NCBI GenBank assembly: GCA_016715815.1
Contig: JADJXN010000001.1
Span: forward strand, 1-64,000
DNA length: 64,000 nt
From: Oligoflexia bacterium
Lineage (GTDB): Bacteria > Bdellovibrionota > Bdellovibrionia > JABDDW01
Direction of reading: 5' to 3'
A program made the translations under genes and the position numbers. Below the pieces are notes generated by a model. It did not search any database. It was not told the DNA's origin and worked only from the letters and a program-made list of their open reading frames with translations. This document shows, piece after piece, positions 25,115 through 32,320 of this stretch (position 1 is the first letter of the stretch; every line of letters begins with the position of its first letter).

Positions 25115-25845
25115 TACCAAGCCTCTCCTGTAACAAAATTTTTCATCGCACCTTTGTGATCAAGTTTTAGTTGTTCAGTTGTTCCCTCTTGAGCAATGAC
25201 ACCATTTAAAATAAGCGCCATGCGGTCACAGACAGCAAAGGCAGTTGGCATGTCATGGGTTACTAAAATACTTGTGACCCCTTTTGCCTTAAGCTCTAAT
25301 ATTTTTTCTTGAATTTTTTTTGTGTTAAATGGGTCAAGGCCTGCTGTGGGCTCATCATAAAGAACAACTTCAGGATCCATGATTATAGCGCGCGCCAGGC
25401 CCACTCGTTTTTGCATTCCACCACTAAGGCTAGCGGGCATTAATTTTTCACTGCCCTGTAACCCAAAACCATTGAGTGTGTCCGTAATTTTTCTTTTTAT
25501 TTGCTCCAAAGTTAAAGTGGTGTGCTCTTTAAGTGGGTAGGCAAGGTTTTCTTCAACCGTCATAGAGTCAAAAAGAGCACCACCTTGAAAAACGTAGGCC
25601 ACTTTTTTTCTAACATCTACCAATTGTGTTTCATTAAGGGGGGCAATGTTTTGCCCATGAATAAAAATTTCTCCAGAGGTTGGCTTTTCAAGTCCGATGA
25701 GACTTCTTAAAATAACACTTTTTCCGCAGCCAGAGCCGCCAACAAGGCCAAGGCATTCCCCTTTATTCACTTTAAGATTAATGCCTCTGTGAACTACTTT
25801 AGAGCCAAAGGATTTTTTAAAATCTTTAACGTCTATAATTACCAT
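25114..25845 (-). CDS. mlaF: Lipid-transport ABC ATPase (MlaF-like)
   Basis: This ABC ATPase of about 243 residues has Walker A GGSGCGKS, signature LSGGMQKRVGLARA and Walker B VVLYDEPTAGLDP. It also has the MlaF-typical early motif VKDFKKSFGSKVVHRGINLKVNKGE. It energises phospholipid movement through the MlaE permease. The ATG at 25845 overlaps the mlaE stop by 7 nt and is preferred over a TTG at 25860. It is third in a five-gene operon (lipoprotein, mlaE, mlaF, mlaD, M23 peptidase). Confidence 0.94.
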   Translation of the reverse strand: MVIIDVKDFKKSFGSKVVHRGINLKVNKGECLGLVGGSGCGKSVILRSLIGLEKPTSGEIFIHGQNIAPLNETQLVDVRKKVAYVFQGGALFDSMTVEENLAYPLKEHTTLTLEQIKRKITDTLNGFGLQGSEKLMPASLSGGMQKRVGLARAIIMDPEVVLYDEPTAGLDPFNTKKIQEKILELKAKGVTSILVTHDMPTAFAVCDRMALILNGVIAQEGTTEQLKLDHKGAMKNFVTGEAW

Positions 25846-26615
25846 CGCTCTAACACCCAAAACATTTTTGTTAAAAAGAAGTCCCCAACAACAACAAACA
25901 AAGAAGACACAACAACGGATTTAGTAGTGGCAATGCCAACACCTTGTGTGCCACCTGAGGTGCGCATGCCGTAGTAGCAACCAACAAGACCTATAAAGAG
26001 ACCAAAAAAGACGGATTTACCAATGCCAGAGAGAAAATCTGCAAGCTTTACTGTGGTAATAACTTTTTGAATATAAAAAACAGGGTCAAGGCCAAGCTCT
26101 GTGACACCAATGAGGCAACTACTTAAAACACCAATAATATCTGCAAGCACACTTAAAAGTGGAACGGCAATGACGCAAGCAAGCACTCTGGGAATAACTA
26201 TTTTTTTAATGGGACTTGTTCCAAGAGCGCGGATGGCATCAAGTTGCTGAGTGACAGCCATGGAACCAACCTCTGCTGTGATTCCTGCTCCCACTCGCCC
26301 TGCCACCATAAGACTTGTAAATACGGGGCCTAGCTCTCGCACAAGGGCAAGAGCTACGACTTTTGGAACATAAAATTTTCCGCCAAAGCGCTCAAGCCCC
26401 AAACCAAATTGTAGAGCCATTACAAGGCCTGTGCTAAAAGCAGTGGCAGAAACTAAAATAAATGATCTAACGCCAATGAAGTAAACTTGTTCAATAACCA
26501 AATAAAAATAAAAAGGCTTTGTTTTTAACTCATCCCAAGTTTTTTTAAATAAAAGTGTAAGCCCTCCTAAAAAATCCATAAACTGAGTAACGGCTATACC
26601 AAGGCTAGTAATCAT
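25839..26615 (-). CDS. mlaE: Lipid-transport ABC permease (MlaE-like)
   Basis: This 258-residue integral membrane protein has the MlaE/YrbE signature: FVLVAGRVGAGIxAELG-like GRVGAGITAEVGSMAVTQQLDAIRALG near the centre. Five hydrophobic helices surround it. It forms the membrane core of the phospholipid ABC transporter with the ATPase and MCE protein encoded next to it. Its start overlaps the stop of the upstream lipoprotein gene in an ATGA. Confidence 0.94.
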   Translation of the reverse strand: MITSLGIAVTQFMDFLGGLTLLFKKTWDELKTKPFYFYLVIEQVYFIGVRSFILVSATAFSTGLVMALQFGLGLERFGGKFYVPKVVALALVRELGPVFTSLMVAGRVGAGITAEVGSMAVTQQLDAIRALGTSPIKKIVIPRVLACVIAVPLLSVLADIIGVLSSCLIGVTELGLDPVFYIQKVITTVKLADFLSGIGKSVFFGLFIGLVGCYYGMRTSGGTQGVGIATTKSVVVSSLFVVVGDFFLTKMFWVLERW

Positions 26616-27112
26616 GGAACTACCAACCCTTCTAAAAACGTTTCAAAAACACTTATCTCTTTTGAAAACAATGAGGCTCTTGAAATATAGGCAATGTCAA
26701 AAGTGCAATCTCTTTTTTTAAAAATGAGAACTGAAACTTTTATGGGAACCTTTTCGGTGGTTCCGTGTGCAATTATTTTTTCTGCTTCACTTTGGTTGTA
26801 GGTAATTCTTTTTGAGCTTTCAATTTTAAGATCGTCAATTCCTGAGAGAATATTTTTTTTAAGACTATTAAGACTAGATTTGTGCTCTTTATTGCAAAGA
26901 GAGTTTATTGCAATGGTGCTTCCTGTTTTTTGTGACTGCCAAACAGCATCAGCGCTGCTTAGTAAAAGTTGCTTATATGGTGCTTTGGGTTGGGCATATT
27001 TAATATCTCTATTTTTTGTGCCAACTTCTTCATCGCCTCCACCGAAAATAGAGCAAGAGGAATTGAAAAATAAAACAATGATCAAAGTTAGAGTTTTTCT
27101 TAGATGCCTCAT
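26612..27112 (-). CDS. Putative lipoprotein, first gene of the Mla-type operon
   Basis: From the preferred ATG at 27112 (MRHLRKTLTLIIVLFF) the protein is about 166 residues, with a lipobox NSSCS giving an acylated Cys. The mature part has LSSADAVWQSQKTGSTIAINSLC and a second cysteine pair, and ends with VFETFLEGLVVP. No known domain was recognised. It is not MlaA or MlaC by sequence. Its 4-nt overlap with mlaE suggests a role in the same lipid-transport complex, perhaps as the outer-membrane or periplasmic partner that is otherwise missing here. That role is inference. Confidence 0.65.
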   Translation of the reverse strand: MRHLRKTLTLIIVLFFNSSCSIFGGGDEEVGTKNRDIKYAQPKAPYKQLLLSSADAVWQSQKTGSTIAINSLCNKEHKSSLNSLKKNILSGIDDLKIESSKRITYNQSEAEKIIAHGTTEKVPIKVSVLIFKKRDCTFDIAYISRASLFSKEISVFETFLEGLVVP

Positions 27113-27188
27113 TGCTAAATTGTTCGGTACAAATTGCAATATTATTTAATCATTCTCATGGGATGTCTTAGTTTGTTGTCGCCTTTTT

Positions 27189-27225
27189 GACACTTGGACA
27201 ATTTTTTGTGGTCCGGTCCAGTGTC
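27189..27225. promoter_or_regulatory. Imperfect dyad upstream of the sigma-54 promoter (candidate activator site)
   Basis: GACACTTGGAC (27189-27199) and GGTCCAGTGTC (27215-27225) are inverted copies differing by one inserted T, with further TGGTCC/GGTCCA half-sites between. The distance to the -24 box is under 30 bp, closer than most enhancer sites but compatible with flagellar activators that bind near promoters. It is a candidate target for the activator encoded at 30179-31114. Confidence 0.4.
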
Positions 27226-27252
27226 CCTTTGAGATTTTTTGCTAACTGAGTG

Positions 27253-27267
27253 TGGCACCGCGCTTGC
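27253..27267 (+). promoter_or_regulatory. Sigma-54 promoter of the flagellar operon
   Basis: TGGCAC at 27253-27258 and TTGC at 27264-27267 keep the exact GG-N10-GC spacing of the -24/-12 sigma-54 element. It lies about 50 bp before a small ORF and heads the TPR-activator-flagellar cluster. No sigma-70 promoter of comparable quality was found in this gap. Confidence 0.8.
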
Positions 27268-27315
27268 GATACAACTTAGTGGGAGATTTTAGTTTTTAAG
27301 TGCAAGGGGAAGACA

Positions 27316-27471
27316 ATGTTACGTAAGTGTCTTGAATTACTAGGTTTGATTGATTCTAAAAAAGAAAAACCTATTTGGTTGCTGCAAACACAGCGTGGAA
27401 CTATTGACGGTGCCATAATTTTCAGACTTATGTCTGAAAAAAGTAAAAAGCGAAAAGGACTTTGGTTTTGA
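27316..27471 (+). CDS. 51-residue small protein at the head of the flagellar operon
   Basis: The frame runs from ATG 27316 to TGA 27469-27471 and is preceded by a strong ribosome site (AGGGGAAG, 5-8 nt spacing), just downstream of the sigma-54 promoter. It begins MLRKCLELLGLIDSKKEKP, continues with IWLLQTQRGTIDGAIIFRL and ends in a basic tail SEKSKKRKGLWF. No signal peptide or known domain is seen. Its stop overlaps the TPR gene start region, as expected for coupled genes. A 9-bp perfect hairpin (27419-27440) lies inside it. It may be a real miniprotein or a leader ORF that controls the next gene by translational coupling. Confidence 0.6.
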   Translation: MLRKCLELLGLIDSKKEKPIWLLQTQRGTIDGAIIFRLMSEKSKKRKGLWF

Positions 27472-30182
27472 AACTAAACATTTTGGCAGTTTTAATGCTT
27501 ACTTTTAATACGGCCTGGGCAAAAGTCCAAGTTATCCATAAAACTTTAAAAGAAGCCACACACTTTGAGCTTACCGGCCTTGATCAATGGCGCTATTTTA
27601 TAAACCGTGATGGCAAAACGGTGAGTGTAAATGTTCAAGGTGTAACTCCAGAAGAGTTAAAAAATTTAGAAAATTTTAAAGACAAAAGAATATTTAAAGT
27701 CTCTGTTGAAACAGGGGTTAATAATGCAGCCCTCATTAAGTTTCAACTTAGAGAAAAAATGAGTTTTTTTGATTATCAAACCGATTCCCCTTCAATGTTA
27801 GTATTTGATATTTTTTCAAGCGAGCCGAAACCAAAAAAACTTCCAAAAAAAGTAACAGTAAAAGAATTTGTGAGTCAAAAATCAAAACCAAAATCAAAAC
27901 TTGCAAGGGACTTGGCCTCAATTGTAAGCGATAAAATAAAAATTGGTTACCAACCGCCAATTTTAGGTAAGGGTGGAACAACCAAAGATGAAGAAAAGCA
28001 ATACAATATTTTAGACTACACAGATAAAAACTATGATCGTTTTTTAATAGCAGATAATGAAATTAACCCTGACGCCTACTTAAAATTTGAACAAGAAGTG
28101 TTGTTAAAATTTCCGGCCTATCATACAAAAATAAGACCAACACTTGATGATTTAGACAGCAATAAAACCCAGTATCATGTTGAAATTGAAGACAATGAAG
28201 AAAACCAAATGACAAGACTTCTGTTAAGACTTTATGGTGATAAAAACTACGCAGTTACGTTAAAAACCTTTGGTTTTTTCAGAGAGAAATTTCCAACCTC
28301 TAAGTATGACGAAATACTTCATATACTAAAAGCGGATACTTATTATAACTTGTGGAGAAAAGATAATAAAAATATAGATTTTGAATCTGCCATCGGACTT
28401 TATAAAGAGCACTTGGTGCGATACCCTAATTCCCCTTATAAAGATAAACTAGCCTATTTAATTGGAGTGGCTTATTTTGAAAACAAGCAATACATTGAGG
28501 CGTTAAACCACTTCCAATCAATATCTAAAAATAAAGAGGCTTCTTACTACTGGCAGACAAAAATGTACATGGCTGGCTGTTATAAAATGCTTAAACAAAC
28601 TGATTCTGCATTGCAAGAGCTTACTGAAATTGAAAATAATTATCCTCCATTTGCTCATGCTTCTCGTTTTGCTAGAGGAGACGTTTATTTTGTAGCAAAT
28701 CAGTTAGATAAAGCCCTTAGTGAATATAATGAGGCTTTAAAGAAATACCCGAAGGATTTAAAAAATGCTTCAAATATTTACTTTAATAGCGCTGAAATAA
28801 ATTACCTTCAAAAAGATTACAAAAAATCACTCACAGAGTTTAGAAATTTTTTAAAAACATTCCCTGATCATGAGCATGCAAGTTATGCCATGGGAAGAAT
28901 TGCAAAAATTTTGGATGTTTTAGGTGTAAGTCAGGAAAAAGTACTTAAGGCTAATCTTGAGACATTTTATAGATATAAGGGAACGCCAGCCTCATATCTT
29001 TCAAAAGTAAAAATAAATGTGGACCGGGCCCAAAGCATGAAGCCGAAGGAGGCGTTGCAGGTTATTGGTGAAATTGAAAATGAGGCTCCTGTTAAGGAAA
29101 TCGAAGATGTGAAAAACTACGCTATGTTTAAAGTTGCGGATATTTATTCTGTAAGAAAAGAGTATGAAAAGGCGCAAGGAATTCTTTATAAGTTTGTAAA
29201 AGAAAATATCAACTCTCCTCATTTAAACTTGGCTAAGTCTAAAATTTATCATGTTTTAACCTCAAAGATTAATGATCTTGTTGAGAGTAACAAAGATATG
29301 CAAGCCATTCAGTATTATTTAAAAAATAAGGACACATGGCTTAAAGATAATCAACGCATAGATTCAGATTATATTTTGGGGCAGGCTTATGAAAAAATTC
29401 ACCTTAATGATGATGCAGCCAAATTTTATGAAAAAGCATTATCTAAACTTAAACAATTAGACGTTTCCGATGAAAAAAGACGTATTTTAAATGAGCTGCC
29501 TATTGATGAAGACAAAATTCATTTAAAGTTAGCAAAAAATTATTTTAAAGAAGACAATCTCAAAAAAGCCTCAATACACCTTGATAATGTAAAATTTGAA
29601 TCCAAACTAAACTCAACTGAAAAAATTGAATACAATGTTATTAAAGCCACTGTAAATGAAAAAGAGGCCAAATATGATGTAGCCCTTGTGCAGTTAAAAA
29701 AGCTTTGTGATTTTTGGAGTGGTAAGCCGGAGCTTTTAATAGAACCTTACTATAAAATAAGTAAAATTTATGAATTACAAAAAAATACTCAAGAGGCACT
29801 ACTCTGGAGCGAGAAGGCAATCAAGCTCATTGGAGGAGCAAAATTTGAAAGTTTAAATAAAGATTTGGTAAGAGAAGTTTTAAAGTATTCTGCAGAGCTT
29901 GAATCGAAAAATAAAAACTATTCCAAAGCCATTGGAATTTATAAGCAAATTATTGAGAAATTTACTGGTTCAGATACGCCACTAGCCTCAATTAGATATA
30001 GCTTAGGAAAATTATATTTTGATCAAAATGATGTTAGAGGTGCAGAGCTTGTGTGGGCGCTTCTCAAAGAAGAAAAGGATGCTACTTTGTGGCTTAAAAT
30101 GGCTCAAGAAAATTTAGCTCAAATGAAGTGGTCTGAAAAATTAAAACGTTATGTAAGAAAGCCAGCAGGAGAGACTAAATGA
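27468..30182 (+). CDS. Large secreted tetratricopeptide-repeat protein in the flagellar operon
   Basis: About 904 residues begin with a signal peptide (MKLNILAVLMLTFNTAWA). An N-terminal AMIN-like beta domain follows (residues about 20-115), then a linker rich in Lys/Pro, then a long array of TPR-like helical pairs, for example ALNHFQSISKNKEASYYWQTKMYMAGCYKML, KALSEYNEALKKYPKDLKNAS and AIGIYKQIIEKFTGSDTPLAS. It should be periplasmic or outer-membrane associated. TTG 27468 is preferred: AAAAGGA lies 8 nt upstream, whereas TTG 27462 is too close to it. The stop overlaps the activator ATG by 4 nt, so it is translationally coupled to the regulator. Its role may be assembly scaffold or assembly-state sensor; that is inference. 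Confidence 0.8.
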   Translation: MKLNILAVLMLTFNTAWAKVQVIHKTLKEATHFELTGLDQWRYFINRDGKTVSVNVQGVTPEELKNLENFKDKRIFKVSVETGVNNAALIKFQLREKMSFFDYQTDSPSMLVFDIFSSEPKPKKLPKKVTVKEFVSQKSKPKSKLARDLASIVSDKIKIGYQPPILGKGGTTKDEEKQYNILDYTDKNYDRFLIADNEINPDAYLKFEQEVLLKFPAYHTKIRPTLDDLDSNKTQYHVEIEDNEENQMTRLLLRLYGDKNYAVTLKTFGFFREKFPTSKYDEILHILKADTYYNLWRKDNKNIDFESAIGLYKEHLVRYPNSPYKDKLAYLIGVAYFENKQYIEALNHFQSISKNKEASYYWQTKMYMAGCYKMLKQTDSALQELTEIENNYPPFAHASRFARGDVYFVANQLDKALSEYNEALKKYPKDLKNASNIYFNSAEINYLQKDYKKSLTEFRNFLKTFPDHEHASYAMGRIAKILDVLGVSQEKVLKANLETFYRYKGTPASYLSKVKINVDRAQSMKPKEALQVIGEIENEAPVKEIEDVKNYAMFKVADIYSVRKEYEKAQGILYKFVKENINSPHLNLAKSKIYHVLTSKINDLVESNKDMQAIQYYLKNKDTWLKDNQRIDSDYILGQAYEKIHLNDDAAKFYEKALSKLKQLDVSDEKRRILNELPIDEDKIHLKLAKNYFKEDNLKKASIHLDNVKFESKLNSTEKIEYNVIKATVNEKEAKYDVALVQLKKLCDFWSGKPELLIEPYYKISKIYELQKNTQEALLWSEKAIKLIGGAKFESLNKDLVREVLKYSAELESKNKNYSKAIGIYKQIIEKFTGSDTPLASIRYSLGKLYFDQNDVRGAELVWALLKEEKDATLWLKMAQENLAQMKWSEKLKRYVRKPAGETK

Positions 30183-31114
30183 TTTTATCTCAAGATGCTC
30201 AGTTTAAAAAAGTACTTCAAATTGCTTCAAACATTGCTTCAAGTAAAGCAACAGTGCTTATTTGCGGTGAAAGCGGTACTGGAAAAGAACTTTTGGCACG
30301 CTTTATTCATGAAAAATCAAGCCGTCATGAAAGGCGCTTAATTGCCATAAATTGCGCAGCAGTTCCAGAAGGGCTTTTAGAGAGCGAGCTTTTTGGTTAT
30401 GAAAGAGGAGCATTCACGGGAGCAGTTCAACAAAAAATGGGAAAGGTAGAGCTTGCTCACCAAAGCACCCTTTTGCTTGATGAAATTTCAGAGATGCCAC
30501 TAAGTCTTCAAGCAAAACTTTTAAGAGTGCTTCAAGAGGAGGAAATTGATCGCCTAGGTGGTAAAAACACCATCAAGGTAGATATTAGAGTGATTGCAAC
30601 AACTAACCGTGATTTAAGACTTTTAGTAAAAGAAGGTAAATTTAGAGAAGATTTATATTACAGACTTAATGTCATTACCCTTCAAATTCCTGCATTAAGG
30701 CTTAGACCATTTGATGTTGCTCTGCTAAGTGAACATTTTTTAAAAGTTTCAGCCATTTTAAATTCAAGAAACATTCAAGGCTTTACACCTCAGGCATTAC
30801 AAAAGCTTCAAAATTGGAACTGGCCTGGAAATGTGCGTGAACTTGAAAATGTGATTGAACGTGCAGTTTTATTAGCACAATCTAATTTGGTAGATGCAGA
30901 AAACATTGTGATTGATAGTGATCTTACAGTTAATAATTCTTTGGAATTAGCCGTAACCACAATTGCTGAGATGGAAAAAAAGCTTATTTATTTAGCGTTA
31001 GAGAAAACAAATAATAACAAAACGCGCGCAGCTGAAATTTTAGGAATTTCAATTAGAACATTAAGAAACAAGCTTAATGAATATAATTTAAAAAGTGAGG
31101 TGGCTAGTGGCTGA
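30179..31114 (+). CDS. Receiver-less sigma-54-dependent flagellar activator (FlgR/FleQ-like)
   Basis: The 311-residue protein is a bare AAA+ activator. It has Walker A GESGTGKE (30-37), the sigma-54 contact loop GAFTGA (77-82), Walker B LLLDEISEMP, sensor/arginine motif LRVLQEEEIDRLGG, and a C-terminal Fis helix-turn-helix TRAAEILGISIRTLRNKLNEY. There is no N-terminal receiver or sensor domain: the AAA+ core begins almost at residue 1. Activity would therefore be controlled by level, by a protein partner, or not at all. It overlaps the TPR gene by 4 nt and flgB by 8 nt, so it is embedded in the operon that starts with a sigma-54 promoter. Confidence 0.9.
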   Translation: MILSQDAQFKKVLQIASNIASSKATVLICGESGTGKELLARFIHEKSSRHERRLIAINCAAVPEGLLESELFGYERGAFTGAVQQKMGKVELAHQSTLLLDEISEMPLSLQAKLLRVLQEEEIDRLGGKNTIKVDIRVIATTNRDLRLLVKEGKFREDLYYRLNVITLQIPALRLRPFDVALLSEHFLKVSAILNSRNIQGFTPQALQKLQNWNWPGNVRELENVIERAVLLAQSNLVDAENIVIDSDLTVNNSLELAVTTIAEMEKKLIYLALEKTNNNKTRAAEILGISIRTLRNKLNEYNLKSEVASG

Positions 31115-31520
31115 TATTTTAGACACTACGGCAAAAGCTCTTGGGGCTTCTCTAAATTACCGTTTGCTTCGTCATAATATTACTTCATCTAACATTGCTA
31201 ATGCTGAAACCCCAGGTTACAAAGCAAAGGTTGTCGAGTTTGAAGATGCTCTAGCGCGTGCCGTGGACCTTGATGGAAGAAATAGCTTGTCTACCAGTGA
31301 CCCTGAGCATTTTGCAATAGGAACAGCAGCTCTTGGAAAAGAGCGCGTGAGAGTAGATGTAAACCCTGATGCAGACGTTAATAACGACAAAAACACGGTG
31401 GATTTAGATAAAGAAATTGTCACCATGACTGAAAACAGTATTGCCTACAAGGCCGCACTGCAGTTGATAAATAAAAAATTAGCTATGCTTAAGTATGGGA
31501 TTACTGAGGGAGGTAAGTAA
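31107..31520 (+). CDS. flgB: Flagellar basal-body rod protein FlgB
   Basis: FlgB is a proximal-rod subunit. The 137-residue protein has the conserved N-terminal motif SLNYRLLRHNITSSNIANAETPGYKAK and the C-terminal helix NTVDLDKEIVTMTENSIAYKAALQLINKKLAMLKYGI. The GTG at 31107 is chosen: the GAGGTGG ribosome site is a few bases upstream and the family N-terminus (ADILDTTAKALG) fits. An earlier GTG at 31095 would lie inside the activator frame. The stop shares one base with flgC. Confidence 0.95.
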   Translation: MADILDTTAKALGASLNYRLLRHNITSSNIANAETPGYKAKVVEFEDALARAVDLDGRNSLSTSDPEHFAIGTAALGKERVRVDVNPDADVNNDKNTVDLDKEIVTMTENSIAYKAALQLINKKLAMLKYGITEGGK

Positions 31521-31957
31521 TGGATTTTTTGACAGGTATGCGCGTTAGCGGCAGTGGAATGGCGGCGCAAAGAATGCGCATGAACGCTATTTCAAGCAAC
31601 ATTGCCAACGTTCAAACTACCAATACGCCTGAGGGCGGAGCTTACCGCAGAAAAGAAGTTGTTTTTAGTGCTATGCCTCAGCAGAGAAACTTTGGCGAAA
31701 TTCTTGCAGGAAAAGTGGATGAAGATATAGACCGCGTGCAGGTAGTGGACATTCGTCCAGATAGAAAAGGCCCGCGCCTGGTTTATGATCCAAGCCACGT
31801 TGATGCAAATGAAGAGGGGTATGTAGCCTACCCAGATATTAACGTGATGACAGAGATGGTGGATATGCTTCAGGCCTCACGTGCGTATGAAGCAAACATC
31901 TCTGCAATGAACACAATGAAAAACATGGCATTAAGTGCCATAGAGATTGGTAGGTAA
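31520..31957 (+). CDS. flgC: Flagellar basal-body rod protein FlgC
   Basis: FlgC is the second proximal-rod subunit. The 145-residue protein has the rod-family motif GMAAQRMRMNAISSNIANVQTT and the C-terminal VNVMTEMVDMLQASRAYEANISAMNTMKNMALSAIEIGR-type helix (IDINVMTEMVDM in this copy reads PDINVMTEMVDM). Together with FlgB and FliE it joins the MS ring to the rod. The start overlaps the flgB stop (TAATG), indicating coupled translation. The length is normal. Confidence 0.95.
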   Translation: MDFLTGMRVSGSGMAAQRMRMNAISSNIANVQTTNTPEGGAYRRKEVVFSAMPQQRNFGEILAGKVDEDIDRVQVVDIRPDRKGPRLVYDPSHVDANEEGYVAYPDINVMTEMVDMLQASRAYEANISAMNTMKNMALSAIEIGR

Positions 31958-31959
31958 CC

Positions 31960-32304
31960 ATGGATGGTTTAACAATTAGAAGTGCAAATCAAATTTTAAA
32001 TCAGGGGCAAACCACAAAAGAAATTACAAGACAAGAAATTGGTGCGCCCATCAGCCCAAGCATTGGCAAGGTAGATAAAGCGGCAGATAGTTTTGCCTCA
32101 AGCCTTAAAGAAGCAGTCAACGCGGTTAATACTGCTCAAAAAGATGCAGATAGAAAAATGCAAGAATTGGCAACGGGTAAATCAAACAACATTCATGAAA
32201 CAATGATTGCTGCAGAAAAAGCAGATATTTCTTTGAGATTAATGGTTCAAGTTAGAAATAAAGTTATTGAAGCATACCATGAAATTATGAAGATGCAGGT
32301 TTAA
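31960..32304 (+). CDS. fliE: Flagellar hook-basal body complex protein FliE
   Basis: The 114-residue protein has the FliE C-terminal core SFASSLKEAVNAVNTAQKDADRKMQELATGKSNNIHETMIAAEKADISLRL-type sequence (here read in segments across residues 44-98), followed by MVQVRNKVIEAYHEIMKMQV. FliE links the MS ring and rod and is needed for export of rod proteins. It is placed 2 bp after flgC, the classic flgB-flgC-fliE-fliF order. Confidence 0.95.
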   Translation: MDGLTIRSANQILNQGQTTKEITRQEIGAPISPSIGKVDKAADSFASSLKEAVNAVNTAQKDADRKMQELATGKSNNIHETMIAAEKADISLRLMVQVRNKVIEAYHEIMKMQV

Positions 32305-32320
32305 TGGTTAGGGGGATAAA

